Under the pieces are notes generated by a model. It saw nothing but the letters and a program-made list of their open reading frames with translations. It had not been told where the DNA came from and made no database searches. A stretch of 13,809 bases of DNA from NCBI GenBank assembly GCA_016777745.1, contig JADHQX010000020.1, positions 1 to 13,809 on the forward strand, given 5' to 3'. Positions 1-7,604 of this stretch are shown piece by piece; the first letter of the stretch is position 1; every line of letters starts with the position of its first letter. Source of the DNA: Candidatus Pelagibacterales bacterium. GTDB taxonomy: Bacteria; Pseudomonadota; Alphaproteobacteria; Pelagibacterales; AG-422-B15. Both the position numbers and the translations under genes were made by a program.

Positions 1-2247
1 CTCACAGCGAACACCTTTAGTATTAATCTGAAGCGATGGTTCTTCAATTGCCCTTACATAATAACTTGTATCAATTTTAGAAGATTCAAATTCATTATCA
101 GTAAAATTAAATTTGCAGCCTACTTGGTTTTCAGGACAGCTATGTACTAACCATGGGTCTTGAATTCGATCTTCTACTGGTTGATTTTCATATTCTTGTG
201 GCATTACACGAACAACCTCTATGCGAGTGATGGCTTTTCTTACATCGCTTGGGTTATAACATTCATCATAACAAAGTTGCTCAACTCGCTCAGTACCAAG
301 CGCTGTATAAGCATCTTCAGGGCATCCAACCTTTTGCTCAAATGAACCCATTGCTTTTACTTCAAAAGTTGGATTAGTGTTTTGCTCTGTTACTGCACCC
401 ATTGGAATTTTTTTGTTTCCATCAAGCATATCAAACCAAAGTAATATTCGAGGTCCACTTGTTGCATAAGTTTCATGACGCTTGAAAGCACTCCAAATTT
501 GTTCTTTTGAACGACCTTCTGTATGCACTGCTGCTAACCCTCCAGTTTGCAAAAAGCCTCTTTGTCTTTCAAACTCAACAGTGTTAAAGCCCAATTTAAT
601 GTCAGACGTTTCATATTCAATTGGTTTATCGTTTGATACATAGTTTGCTCTAACTGGATCTACATAATCTCTATCTTGTAAGTCGTATGTTGGTCCATGC
701 AGAAGCTTGTCAGTAAACTTTGATGAGGGACCACTAAAATCAATATTATTTCCAAATAATTCTTTATAGCCTGAACCTGGTGCAGCCTGATGATTATCAC
801 TTGATGAAATAAATCCATATTTAAAACGGTGTTTTGAGCCATCTTCATTAAATTTTGTCAAAGCCATGCCATATTGAGCGCTACCGCCAGGCACATAATT
901 AAATGCAGGACTAAAGCAGTCCTTACATTGCCCTGAATCAACACGATCCAAAAGACTGAAATGCGGAACAACCTGCCATCCATTTCTTCCTCTATCTACA
1001 ACTGCTTGCTCAGTATACTTTCTACGAACTTCACACTCTGTAATTTCAAAGCCTGCATTTATACATCGATTAAAAATTACTTCTCCTGCTCTAGAACATA
1101 TTGGTGTAAACTCATCTGTGGCTTTTGGACAAGTTTGAGTACCAATGTCAAATATTCGCCCTTCTTTATCTTTAAAAGTTCCACTTGTAAGATCTGCACG
1201 TCCGTCTTGTAGACCAAAAAACCTATCTAAGATTGTTTCGCCTTCTCGTACAACGGTTGCAGCTCTCCAAGATCTATATTCTTCTGAGTTACCATGACCT
1301 GAATGCATTTCTAGAAGATCGAACTGCTGTGGATACTGTTTTGAAAGTTCTAAACCTTTATCAAGTGTATATGCTTTTGGTGTATAAAATCCCCAGGTTT
1401 GTCCATGTGGTATAATTAAATAATCTTTTGTATATTCTTCTACTTTATTAGCTAAAGAGAGCGGTGTAACTGCTTCCTCATGACAATTAAGTGGCAACTC
1501 TTTTGATGGAATATTTTCAGGACATATTGGAACTTTTTTTGTTTCAGAAATATACCTTCTAAAATCATTATAGTTTTTAAAGTTTTTAATATCTATTAAT
1601 GGAAATAATGAATTTGGGTACTCAGGTGCATTATTTAGCAGAGCGTCCCGTGCTACACTTTTAGAAGCAATTGCTCTTGGGGGTAGCAATTCATCTGCTT
1701 CATCTTTAAGAATTACATTATGATGTCCCCAGTGGGTATTTCTAGTAGCCCCTACTTGCGTCCATTCCCAACCAAGAAAAGCCACACAGTCTGGATTTTC
1801 TTTATCTACTGATAGAGCGTTACATTTTCTAACTGTCTCTTTTGTTTCTTGCCATCGCTTTGGAGTTGATGCCTCTGCGTGATCAGTTATAGCCCAAAAA
1901 TCTAGAGCTGAACAATGCCGAGCAAAATCACACGCATCAGCAACTGGATGGACACCTGTTCCACCTACAATTGGTAAATTGCCTTGGTGCGCATCAGCAG
2001 AAAATGTAGAGTGAACATGTAAGTCACCAAATAAAATTTGTTTACTTAATGAAACATCAAGATCATTTTTTGCAACACTTTGTCTATCAAATTTATCTTC
2101 TATAAACTCATTTGAGTTAGCAGCTCCAGTTATTTCTCCTGGCCCGAGATCTTCACTAAATAACGTAAAATTAATAACGAATAGGACTGAAAAAATAAAC
2201 AACAGGACTAGCGATACAAAATATAAAATGATACGTTTTATGCTCAT
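1..2247 (-). CDS. DUF3604 family protein with PHP-like metal site (C-terminus cut by window edge)
   Basis: 749 codons are open from an ATG at 2247 to the window edge, so the C-terminus is missing. I translated this by hand. Residues 7-29 form one hydrophobic segment without a clear signal-peptidase site, so the protein is probably anchored in the inner membrane with its body in the periplasm. The motif GDLHVHS (74-80), then ITDHAE (120-125), GWEW (159-162), HWGHHN (172-177), HGQTWG (281-286), MHSGHG (314-319) and SSDNH (about 482-486) match DUF3604. They resemble the His/Asp metal ligands of PHP-type phosphoesterases. The visible part has about 18 cysteines, which suits disulfides in the periplasm. 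An AGGA sits 4 bases before the start. It is divergent from the PPIase-HupE pair. The family's substrate is not established as far as I know; a hydrolytic role is inferred from the motifs. Family assignment is firm, function is not. Confidence 0.88.
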   Translation of the reverse strand, partial: MSIKRIILYFVSLVLLFIFSVLFVINFTLFSEDLGPGEITGAANSNEFIEDKFDRQSVAKNDLDVSLSKQILFGDLHVHSTFSADAHQGNLPIVGGTGVHPVADACDFARHCSALDFWAITDHAEASTPKRWQETKETVRKCNALSVDKENPDCVAFLGWEWTQVGATRNTHWGHHNVILKDEADELLPPRAIASKSVARDALLNNAPEYPNSLFPLIDIKNFKNYNDFRRYISETKKVPICPENIPSKELPLNCHEEAVTPLSLANKVEEYTKDYLIIPHGQTWGFYTPKAYTLDKGLELSKQYPQQFDLLEMHSGHGNSEEYRSWRAATVVREGETILDRFFGLQDGRADLTSGTFKDKEGRIFDIGTQTCPKATDEFTPICSRAGEVIFNRCINAGFEITECEVRRKYTEQAVVDRGRNGWQVVPHFSLLDRVDSGQCKDCFSPAFNYVPGGSAQYGMALTKFNEDGSKHRFKYGFISSSDNHQAAPGSGYKELFGNNIDFSGPSSKFTDKLLHGPTYDLQDRDYVDPVRANYVSNDKPIEYETSDIKLGFNTVEFERQRGFLQTGGLAAVHTEGRSKEQIWSAFKRHETYATSGPRILLWFDMLDGNKKIPMGAVTEQNTNPTFEVKAMGSFEQKVGCPEDAYTALGTERVEQLCYDECYNPSDVRKAITRIEVVRVMPQEYENQPVEDRIQDPWLVHSCPENQVGCKFNFTDNEFESSKIDTSYYVRAIEEPSLQINTKGVRCE

Positions 2248-2307
2248 AATGTCCTAATTTTTATAAAAATAAGGCTATATGATAAACTTTAAATGTAAAT
2301 CAAATAA
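2248..2307. promoter_or_regulatory. Divergent promoter region between the DUF3604 gene and the PPIase-hupE operon
   Basis: These 60 very AT-rich bases must hold the promoters for both directions. On the plus strand TATGAT (2278-2283) is one mismatch from the -10 consensus and lies about 25 bases before the ATG at 2308, but no good -35 is seen at 17 bases. On the minus strand AGGA (2252-2255) is a likely ribosome binding site for the DUF3604 gene. The plus-strand gene has no clear Shine-Dalgarno. That promoters exist here follows from the layout; their exact positions are weakly supported. Confidence 0.45.
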
Positions 2308-3204
2308 ATGACTAATAATAAGAACTTTTACCTCTTTTTAACCTCATTAATAATTGGATTATTGATTTTAGGCTTTGATATTTTTTATAGTCAAAGTGAT
2401 AAATCTTTTTCAAATAATAATGCTATAGCCAAAGTAAATGATCAGTACATCAATGAAGATCAGTTTTTAAAATATGCAGTTACTTTGGGTGCTGATTTTA
2501 AGGCCGATAAAGATCAGGAATTAATTAATTTGGTTCTTGAAAGAATGATTGAAGAAGAACTTCTTGTGCAACGAGCCATTGAATTAAAATTACACCAACA
2601 AGATATTCAAGTACGTAAAGTCCTAATTGAACAAATTATAGAGTTTATACTCCAATTAAATAATTCAAATCCATCTGATGATGTTTTACAAAATTATTTT
2701 AAAGATAATATTGGTAGATATAAATCTGAAGTTGAATTCAAAATAGATGCTATTTTTATTAAATCTCAAAGTCAAGATTCGGCAATGTTGGGTAGTGATT
2801 ATGATTTACAGCTACATCAAGACAAATTAGATACAATTCAAAATTATATAAATACAAATGATTTTAAATCTGCAAAAAAATTATTTTCTAATTCTCAATT
2901 TTTACCAATACCTGAACAATTTATGAAATATAAAGACTGTGTTAAATATTTAGGACCTAGTAATTGTAAAAATATAAAAGAAATGAGTTCAGGGTCTATC
3001 AGTGAACCAATTTTTTATAATAATGGTTTTTATATTTTACAAATGAATGAATTAAAGCAAACCCAAATAAATGATACAAATTTTAATGATTTTAAAGAAC
3101 AAGTATTATTTGATTATAAGAATTATCAAGATGACCAATCTTTTCTTGAATATATAGATTTTTTAAAATCAAGAGCTTCAATAACTAAATATGAACTAGA
3201 ATGA
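2308..3204 (+). CDS. Membrane-anchored parvulin-like peptidyl-prolyl isomerase (SurA/PpiD-like)
   Basis: 298 residues. A single N-terminal transmembrane segment (about 9-26) puts the rest in the periplasm. An acidic helical region (about 47-140, with the IEEELLVQRA stretch at 81-90) resembles the N-terminal chaperone part of SurA/PpiD-type proteins. The segment about 141-250 resembles a parvulin domain and is best preserved at its end, where SGSISEPIF then GFYILQM (228-246) fits the usual G-x-I-S-x-P and G-x-H-I-L pattern. The central GGDLG-type motif of active parvulins is not visible. Instead there are two cysteines, C211 and C220, which could form a disulfide. The stop overlaps the next gene's ATG (ATGA at 3201-3204), so the two are translationally coupled. 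It probably helps to fold or insert the HupE-like partner or another envelope protein. Family fairly sure; catalytic activity uncertain. Confidence 0.75.
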   Translation: MTNNKNFYLFLTSLIIGLLILGFDIFYSQSDKSFSNNNAIAKVNDQYINEDQFLKYAVTLGADFKADKDQELINLVLERMIEEELLVQRAIELKLHQQDIQVRKVLIEQIIEFILQLNNSNPSDDVLQNYFKDNIGRYKSEVEFKIDAIFIKSQSQDSAMLGSDYDLQLHQDKLDTIQNYINTNDFKSAKKLFSNSQFLPIPEQFMKYKDCVKYLGPSNCKNIKEMSSGSISEPIFYNNGFYILQMNELKQTQINDTNFNDFKEQVLFDYKNYQDDQSFLEYIDFLKSRASITKYELE

Positions 3205-4424
3205 GAAAAGTTTTTTTCTTATCTTTAATATTAATTATATTTAGTAATATCAGTTCTGCGCATTATTTTAGCGAATCTTATTCAAACTGGAATATTGTTA
3301 ATAATAAAATTTCTGCAACTTTCACTATCTTAAAATTAGAAGCAACTCGAGTACTACAGATTGATAGTTTTCAAGAGCTTGGGGAAGAAGAAAAGTTATC
3401 AGAAGGTGAGGTTTTCTTAGAATATTTTAAACCAAGAATATCAGTGTTAAATTCAGGTAATAAATGCTCGATTGACACGCAACCAACATTAGTAGCTGGT
3501 AAAAAAGAATATCACACTATTGAGTTTTCATATTTATGCGATGCTTCAAATTCAATTAAGATAATTAATAATGTATTATTTGATATTGCACAAAGTCATG
3601 TGCATTTAAGTAGAATAAAAAAAGATAATCAGATTTTTGAAAAAGCTTTATTTTATAATGATCAAACAGTATTGCTGGAAAAATTAAGTGAAAGTGAAGA
3701 AACTAATTTCTTATCTAGCTTAAGCAACTTTATTTATTCTGGAATAATTCATATTTTAACTGGTCTGGACCATCTCGTATTTTTGTTAGGTTTATTTATT
3801 CTTGTTAAAAACTTTAAACAATTATTGTTTGTGATTACGGGTTTTACTGTTGGACATAGTATTACCCTTGCACTGGTTGCGTTAAACATTGTTATACCCA
3901 ATACTTTAATGATTGAAGCTCTTATTGGGTTCACAATTTTATTTATTGCCGCTGAATATATGATCAAAGATACTGGTTCATCCAATGCAATATTAAGTAT
4001 TTTAATAGCGATTCTAGTTTTTGTTGGCTTAAGCTCATTATTTTTAGAAATACCTATTTCAATGATAACAATTGCTGCATTAATACTGGTAACAGTTGGA
4101 TATTTTGGAATAATAAGAACAATTAAAAATAGTGGAGTCTTTAGAATAATAGTTACTAGCTTATTTGGATTAATTCATGGCTTTGGCTTTGGTGCATTTT
4201 TATTTAATTCTAATTTTAATCAATCTAATATTTTAAGTGCTTTATTTGGATTTAATGTAGGCGTTGAAATAGGACAAATTGTATTTTTATTTATATTGAT
4301 AGGGCTTACATCATTCTTATATAAAATTTTAAAATCGGAAAAGTATGAGTATCTAGTAAAAACTTCAATGATTTTAGTTTCTAGCCTTGGTTTTTATTGG
4401 TTTCTACAGCGACTTTATTTTTAG
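3201..4424 (+). CDS. HupE/UreJ family membrane protein with periplasmic N-terminal domain
   Basis: 407 residues. Residues 1-20 are a typical signal peptide ending SSA, so the mature protein would start with H21. A soluble domain of about 150 residues follows, with C89 and C113 and a SHVH motif (132-135). From about residue 175 come roughly seven membrane helices with the HupE/UreJ signatures: H184-I-L-T-G-L-D-H191, FTVGH (215-219), LIHGFGFGAF (324-333) and VEIGQ (355-359). HupE and UreJ are proposed nickel or cobalt permeases for hydrogenase and urease. No such enzyme gene is in this window, so the metal is unknown. It overlaps the foldase gene by four bases and is probably made from the same mRNA. 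The membrane part is a confident family match; transport of a particular metal is only an inference. Confidence 0.85.
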   Translation: MRKVFFLSLILIIFSNISSAHYFSESYSNWNIVNNKISATFTILKLEATRVLQIDSFQELGEEEKLSEGEVFLEYFKPRISVLNSGNKCSIDTQPTLVAGKKEYHTIEFSYLCDASNSIKIINNVLFDIAQSHVHLSRIKKDNQIFEKALFYNDQTVLLEKLSESEETNFLSSLSNFIYSGIIHILTGLDHLVFLLGLFILVKNFKQLLFVITGFTVGHSITLALVALNIVIPNTLMIEALIGFTILFIAAEYMIKDTGSSNAILSILIAILVFVGLSSLFLEIPISMITIAALILVTVGYFGIIRTIKNSGVFRIIVTSLFGLIHGFGFGAFLFNSNFNQSNILSALFGFNVGVEIGQIVFLFILIGLTSFLYKILKSEKYEYLVKTSMILVSSLGFYWFLQRLYF

Positions 4425-4429
4425 TTATT

Positions 4430-4870
4430 TTACTGTAGCAATAGAATAAAAGTTAAGACAACTACTAATACTGATAAGGGAACCCGCATATTTAAAAACC
4501 AATATGGAGTTGCTTTTTTATTATACAGATAAAAATCAGTTGCAGTTGCAAACAAAAAAGAAACAATAATTAGTATAAGAGAAAAAGTTAGTGAGTGAAG
4601 TACTAGCAATGCACTCCATGCAAGAAGAGCAGGAACAACTGACATTGTAAGTGGAAACCCAATATTAAATAGTAAATCAGCCCTAGAGATAATCATACCC
4701 CATTGTATACCTCCAAGAAATGAAGCAATTATTGCAGCATAAGCAACAAATAAATAAATAAGAAATTCATAAACTTTTTCTTCAGGTGGTGAAATAAAAT
4801 ATGCGGCAAAGATAACGACAAATGGGATTAAACCCAGTGTTCCTAATATTAAAAATGATCTTTGCCCCAT
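4430..4870 (-). CDS. DUF3429 family small membrane protein
   Basis: 146 residues and almost wholly hydrophobic, with about five membrane segments (roughly 5-25, 36-55, 69-90, 94-111 and 126-146). The motif SFLGGIQWG (50-58), GLIPFV (13-18) and the D112 to W124 to R129-V-P-L-S stretch match the DUF3429 family, a widespread group of inner-membrane proteins with no established function. It starts 4 bases after the stop of the alkylsulfatase-like gene and is probably its operon partner. Its end lies 5 bases from the end of the converging hupE-like gene. Nothing in the sequence shows what it does. Confidence 0.8.
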   Translation of the reverse strand: MGQRSFLILGTLGLIPFVVIFAAYFISPPEEKVYEFLIYLFVAYAAIIASFLGGIQWGMIISRADLLFNIGFPLTMSVVPALLAWSALLVLHSLTFSLILIIVSFLFATATDFYLYNKKATPYWFLNMRVPLSVLVVVLTFILLLQ

Positions 4871-4874
4871 ATGT

Positions 4875-6581
4875 CTAGTCTGTAAAATAACTTAAAGTTT
4901 TCAAAAAATCGAGTCGTCCACCTTCAATTTCTATCGAGCCGTCTGTAAGTGCTAGAGAAATTTGCGCTATATTTTTTAACCCTGCTAATATCTCTTTTAA
5001 TTCATGCTGGCTTGTCTTAACTATTAAGTCTGCATCACTAATCTGACTATAGCCCAGTTCAACAACACCACGACGAATATTTAGAACAAAAATATCATCA
5101 ATATCAGAAAATTCAAACATCACTTTTTTATTGATGTCTAATGTCTTTTTTGCATTTAGATTTACTGGTAATGATTTTATAATTGACTTCATAGGTATAG
5201 CTTGAAGCTGCTTAGGTGTTGCTTTTATATCTCTAAAATATATTCCATAGTCACCTCTAAGTTCGCCTGCCACTGTTTTATAAAAATAATAATCATTCGA
5301 AGCTGTTTGTGTTAAAGCAAACTTATCTGCAGCATAAGCTTTTATATCTTTAGCTTTTTGATCTTCATTATTCAGTGCGATTAGTGAATCTGTTAACTCC
5401 ATAGCCCACTGATACTCACCATTGTCTAATGCAAGTTGTGCAGCTTCATGTAAATTTGTTTGCTTATTTGCTAATTCAATCATTTTAGCTGCTTTCTCTT
5501 CTGCGCTCAGTGGATGTAGTGTAGTAATATTCCCGTTAAACCAACCAATATAGCCAACAAAAATTGACCTAACATAAGAACTAATAGAACCATAAAATTC
5601 TTGCAAGTAAGGTGAAGACTGTAAATGAGATGGCAATTCAATCTGTGCCGCTATTTCATCTGGCAAAAGGCCTTTATTAATATATCTGACAGTTTGGTCA
5701 TGAACAAATTGTATGGCATCCCTATAATCTGTAAGAGCATTATATACATTTTCTTTACCGACTACAGGCCGACTATGGCTTGGTATTAAATACTTTGCAT
5801 TTAATGATCTAATTTTATCTAGACTATAAACCCATTCCATTGGATTTCTGTACTTGGTACCTCTTATTGCATATAAGTTTGCAAAAGATCTATAAAAATT
5901 ATCTCCTACCATTACAGCTTCTTTTTTAGGAAGATATACATACAAGTGATCATCCGTTTCTCCAGGAACATGACCTAACTCTATTTGAATATTATTGATA
6001 TTAAGATTTAGACTCTTATCAAAAGTAACATTTGGACGAAGTAAGCCACTAGTAGTATCAGCATTTATTTCTAAAAAACCTCCTATACCTTGGTGAACAA
6101 TATCTTCTTTATCTAATGGAATTCCAAATTGACGTGCAGATCGTTCATATATTATTGGCCGAATGATTGTTGAAATATTATCAATATTATAAAGTATATT
6201 TTCTTGACCATAAATATTTGCATCTAAACTACTCGCAAAGATTGTAGCCCCACCAATATGATCAGGATGATTATGAGTATAAATAATATTATTAACTGGA
6301 TTTGTTGAAATTTTATTAAGTTCTTTTTTTACAATCTGTGCTGCTTCTTCGCTACCAGTAGTATCAACTATTACATTCTCTGAATCACCAACTATCATTA
6401 TAACGTTGGCTAGAGCATACCCAATTGCAACATATATATTATCTTCGATTTTTATAATTTCTTTTTGAAATTCCTTAGCATGATCAGTGCTTAAACCTCT
6501 TTCTTTTTCGTTTGATGCCTGCTGCTCACTACAGGAAACAGCTGAAAACATAAGTATTATAATCAGTAATATTTTATGCAC
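4875..6581 (-). CDS. Alkylsulfatase-like metallo-beta-lactamase-fold lipoprotein (BDS1/SdsA1 relative)
   Basis: 568 residues from a GTG at 6581. I prefer this start because GGAAAG lies 7 bases before it; the longest frame starts 15 bases earlier at a TTG inside that poor context. Residues 1-16 form a lipoprotein-type signal with an imperfect lipobox A-V-S-C17, pointing to the periplasm or outer membrane. The beta-lactamase domain has THNHPDH (102-108), GETDDH (207-212), GDN (226-228) and PSHSRP (267-272). The alkylsulfatase dimerisation domain follows, with GYIGWFNGN (343-351) and HPLSAEEKAAK (356-366), and then an SCP2-like C-terminal domain from about 450. This order is that of type III alkylsulfatases, which hydrolyse sulfate esters such as dodecyl sulfate; the protein is somewhat short. 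Two glutamate ligands of that family seem replaced by H212 and D227, so other substrates are possible. DUF3429 follows 4 bases downstream. Confidence 0.85.
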   Translation of the reverse strand: MHKILLIIILMFSAVSCSEQQASNEKERGLSTDHAKEFQKEIIKIEDNIYVAIGYALANVIMIVGDSENVIVDTTGSEEAAQIVKKELNKISTNPVNNIIYTHNHPDHIGGATIFASSLDANIYGQENILYNIDNISTIIRPIIYERSARQFGIPLDKEDIVHQGIGGFLEINADTTSGLLRPNVTFDKSLNLNINNIQIELGHVPGETDDHLYVYLPKKEAVMVGDNFYRSFANLYAIRGTKYRNPMEWVYSLDKIRSLNAKYLIPSHSRPVVGKENVYNALTDYRDAIQFVHDQTVRYINKGLLPDEIAAQIELPSHLQSSPYLQEFYGSISSYVRSIFVGYIGWFNGNITTLHPLSAEEKAAKMIELANKQTNLHEAAQLALDNGEYQWAMELTDSLIALNNEDQKAKDIKAYAADKFALTQTASNDYYFYKTVAGELRGDYGIYFRDIKATPKQLQAIPMKSIIKSLPVNLNAKKTLDINKKVMFEFSDIDDIFVLNIRRGVVELGYSQISDADLIVKTSQHELKEILAGLKNIAQISLALTDGSIEIEGGRLDFLKTLSYFTD

Positions 6582-6588
6582 GATATAT

Positions 6589-6594
6589 CTTTCC
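6589..6594 (-). promoter_or_regulatory. Shine-Dalgarno GGAAAG that decides a GTG start
   Basis: On the minus strand GGAAAG is followed by 7 bases and then the GTG at 6581. The alternative upstream TTG at 6596 overlaps this site and has no ribosome binding site of its own. Starting at the GTG also gives a compact lipoprotein signal beginning M-H-K, with one basic residue before the hydrophobic core. Confidence 0.6.
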
Positions 6595-6662
6595 AAATTA
6601 TTAATTGTATTTACTAGAGCTAAGTTTTAATAGATCTTAAAGCTACAATAATTGTAATTTAA
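6595..6662. promoter_or_regulatory. Divergent promoter region between the alkylsulfatase-like gene and the EamA gene
   Basis: The AT-rich gap between two divergent transcription units must hold their promoters. On the plus strand TTGTAT (6605-6610), 17 bases and TAATAG (6628-6633) form a weak sigma70-like pair about 29 bases before the EamA start. I saw no clear operator palindrome. The layout would allow one regulator to control both directions, but no regulator gene is present in the window. Confidence 0.3.
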
Positions 6663-7532
6663 ATGAAATATAATAATGAAACACTCGGCGCTCTTGCATT
6701 AATATTTGCAGGAGTATTTCTTAGTTTTGGTGGTGTAATTATAAGATTCATGGAGTCTTCCTCAGCGTGGCAAATAACTGGATATAGATCTATCACATTC
6801 AGCCTAGCAATACTTTTATACGTTTTTATTAAATATAAAAAGAAGACGCCAGAAGCATTTCACAATATTGGCTATAATGGAATTTTAATAGCAATCATCC
6901 TTGGTTTTAGTAATACATGCTTTGTGTGGGGTATGAGCACAACTACAGTATCAAATGCTGTATTCATAATGAGTACTGGGCCGTTATTTGCGGCAATTTG
7001 TTCTTATTTTTTTTTAAAGCGTAAAATAGGGAAAAAAACTTTTATTGCTATTGCAGGTTCAATGATTGGCATAACAGTAATGTTTTCAGGTGGTATGGAT
7101 TCTAATAATTATATTGGAAATTTTATAATACTTGGTGTTCCTATTGGTTTTGCTTTTCAATTAACAATCTTAAATTACAACTCCCATATTGATTTTATGC
7201 CAGCAACTTTTTTGGGTGGTGTTTTTTCTTCATTAATTGGTTTTATATTTATGGCTAATTTTGATATTTCAACACATGATTTATTGTTATGCCTTTTTAT
7301 GGGTGCGTTCCAAGTTGGAATAGGCTTTATGCTAATTACTATTGGTTCACGATATATTCCACCTCATCGCGCTGCATTATTTTTACTAATGGAACCTGTC
7401 CTAGCTCCAATCTGGGCTTGGTTAGGTGTAGGTGAAATACCAGGAACTACTGAGATGTTTGGGGGGTTAATTGTTTTGACTTTTGTATCCTACAAAATTA
7501 TTGACCAATTTAAAAATACTGAAGAAGCCTAA
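6663..7532 (+). CDS. EamA/DMT superfamily inner-membrane transporter
   Basis: 289 residues with about ten membrane helices in two homologous halves, the layout of EamA (drug/metabolite transporter superfamily) proteins. The first half includes R28-F-M-E-S-S-S-A-W-Q-I-T-G-Y-R-S, a pattern common in the family, and a STTTVSNAVFIMSTGP loop-helix region. The second half has the PPHRAALFLLMEPVLAPIWA region followed by the GE(I/L)PG turn typical of the last helix pair. Family members mostly export or exchange small metabolites; the substrate cannot be read from sequence. There is no clear Shine-Dalgarno before the ATG. The dioxygenase gene follows 72 bases downstream on the same strand and may be co-transcribed. 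Confidence 0.87.
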   Translation: MKYNNETLGALALIFAGVFLSFGGVIIRFMESSSAWQITGYRSITFSLAILLYVFIKYKKKTPEAFHNIGYNGILIAIILGFSNTCFVWGMSTTTVSNAVFIMSTGPLFAAICSYFFLKRKIGKKTFIAIAGSMIGITVMFSGGMDSNNYIGNFIILGVPIGFAFQLTILNYNSHIDFMPATFLGGVFSSLIGFIFMANFDISTHDLLLCLFMGAFQVGIGFMLITIGSRYIPPHRAALFLLMEPVLAPIWAWLGVGEIPGTTEMFGGLIVLTFVSYKIIDQFKNTEEA

Positions 7533-7604
7533 TTTTTTTACAGATGCTAAAAATATTTAATAATAATAAGTGACAAATTATTTTAAGTATTTAGATTTTC
7601 TAAT

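Noticed and set aside
160..1415. Small open frames on the plus strand (160-345, 961-1212, 1233-1415) and a short minus-strand frame (660-848)
   Set aside because: They lie in other frames of the long DUF3604 gene, whose conserved motifs establish the coding frame. They have no recognisable domain and no ribosome binding site.
3749..3985. Minus-strand frame of 78 codons
   Set aside because: It is antisense to the conserved membrane part of the HupE-like gene and has no protein-like features of its own.
3201..4424. HupE-like gene as evidence of a hydrogenase or urease cluster
   Set aside because: No hydrogenase or urease subunit or maturation gene occurs in the window, so the name reflects only the membrane family.
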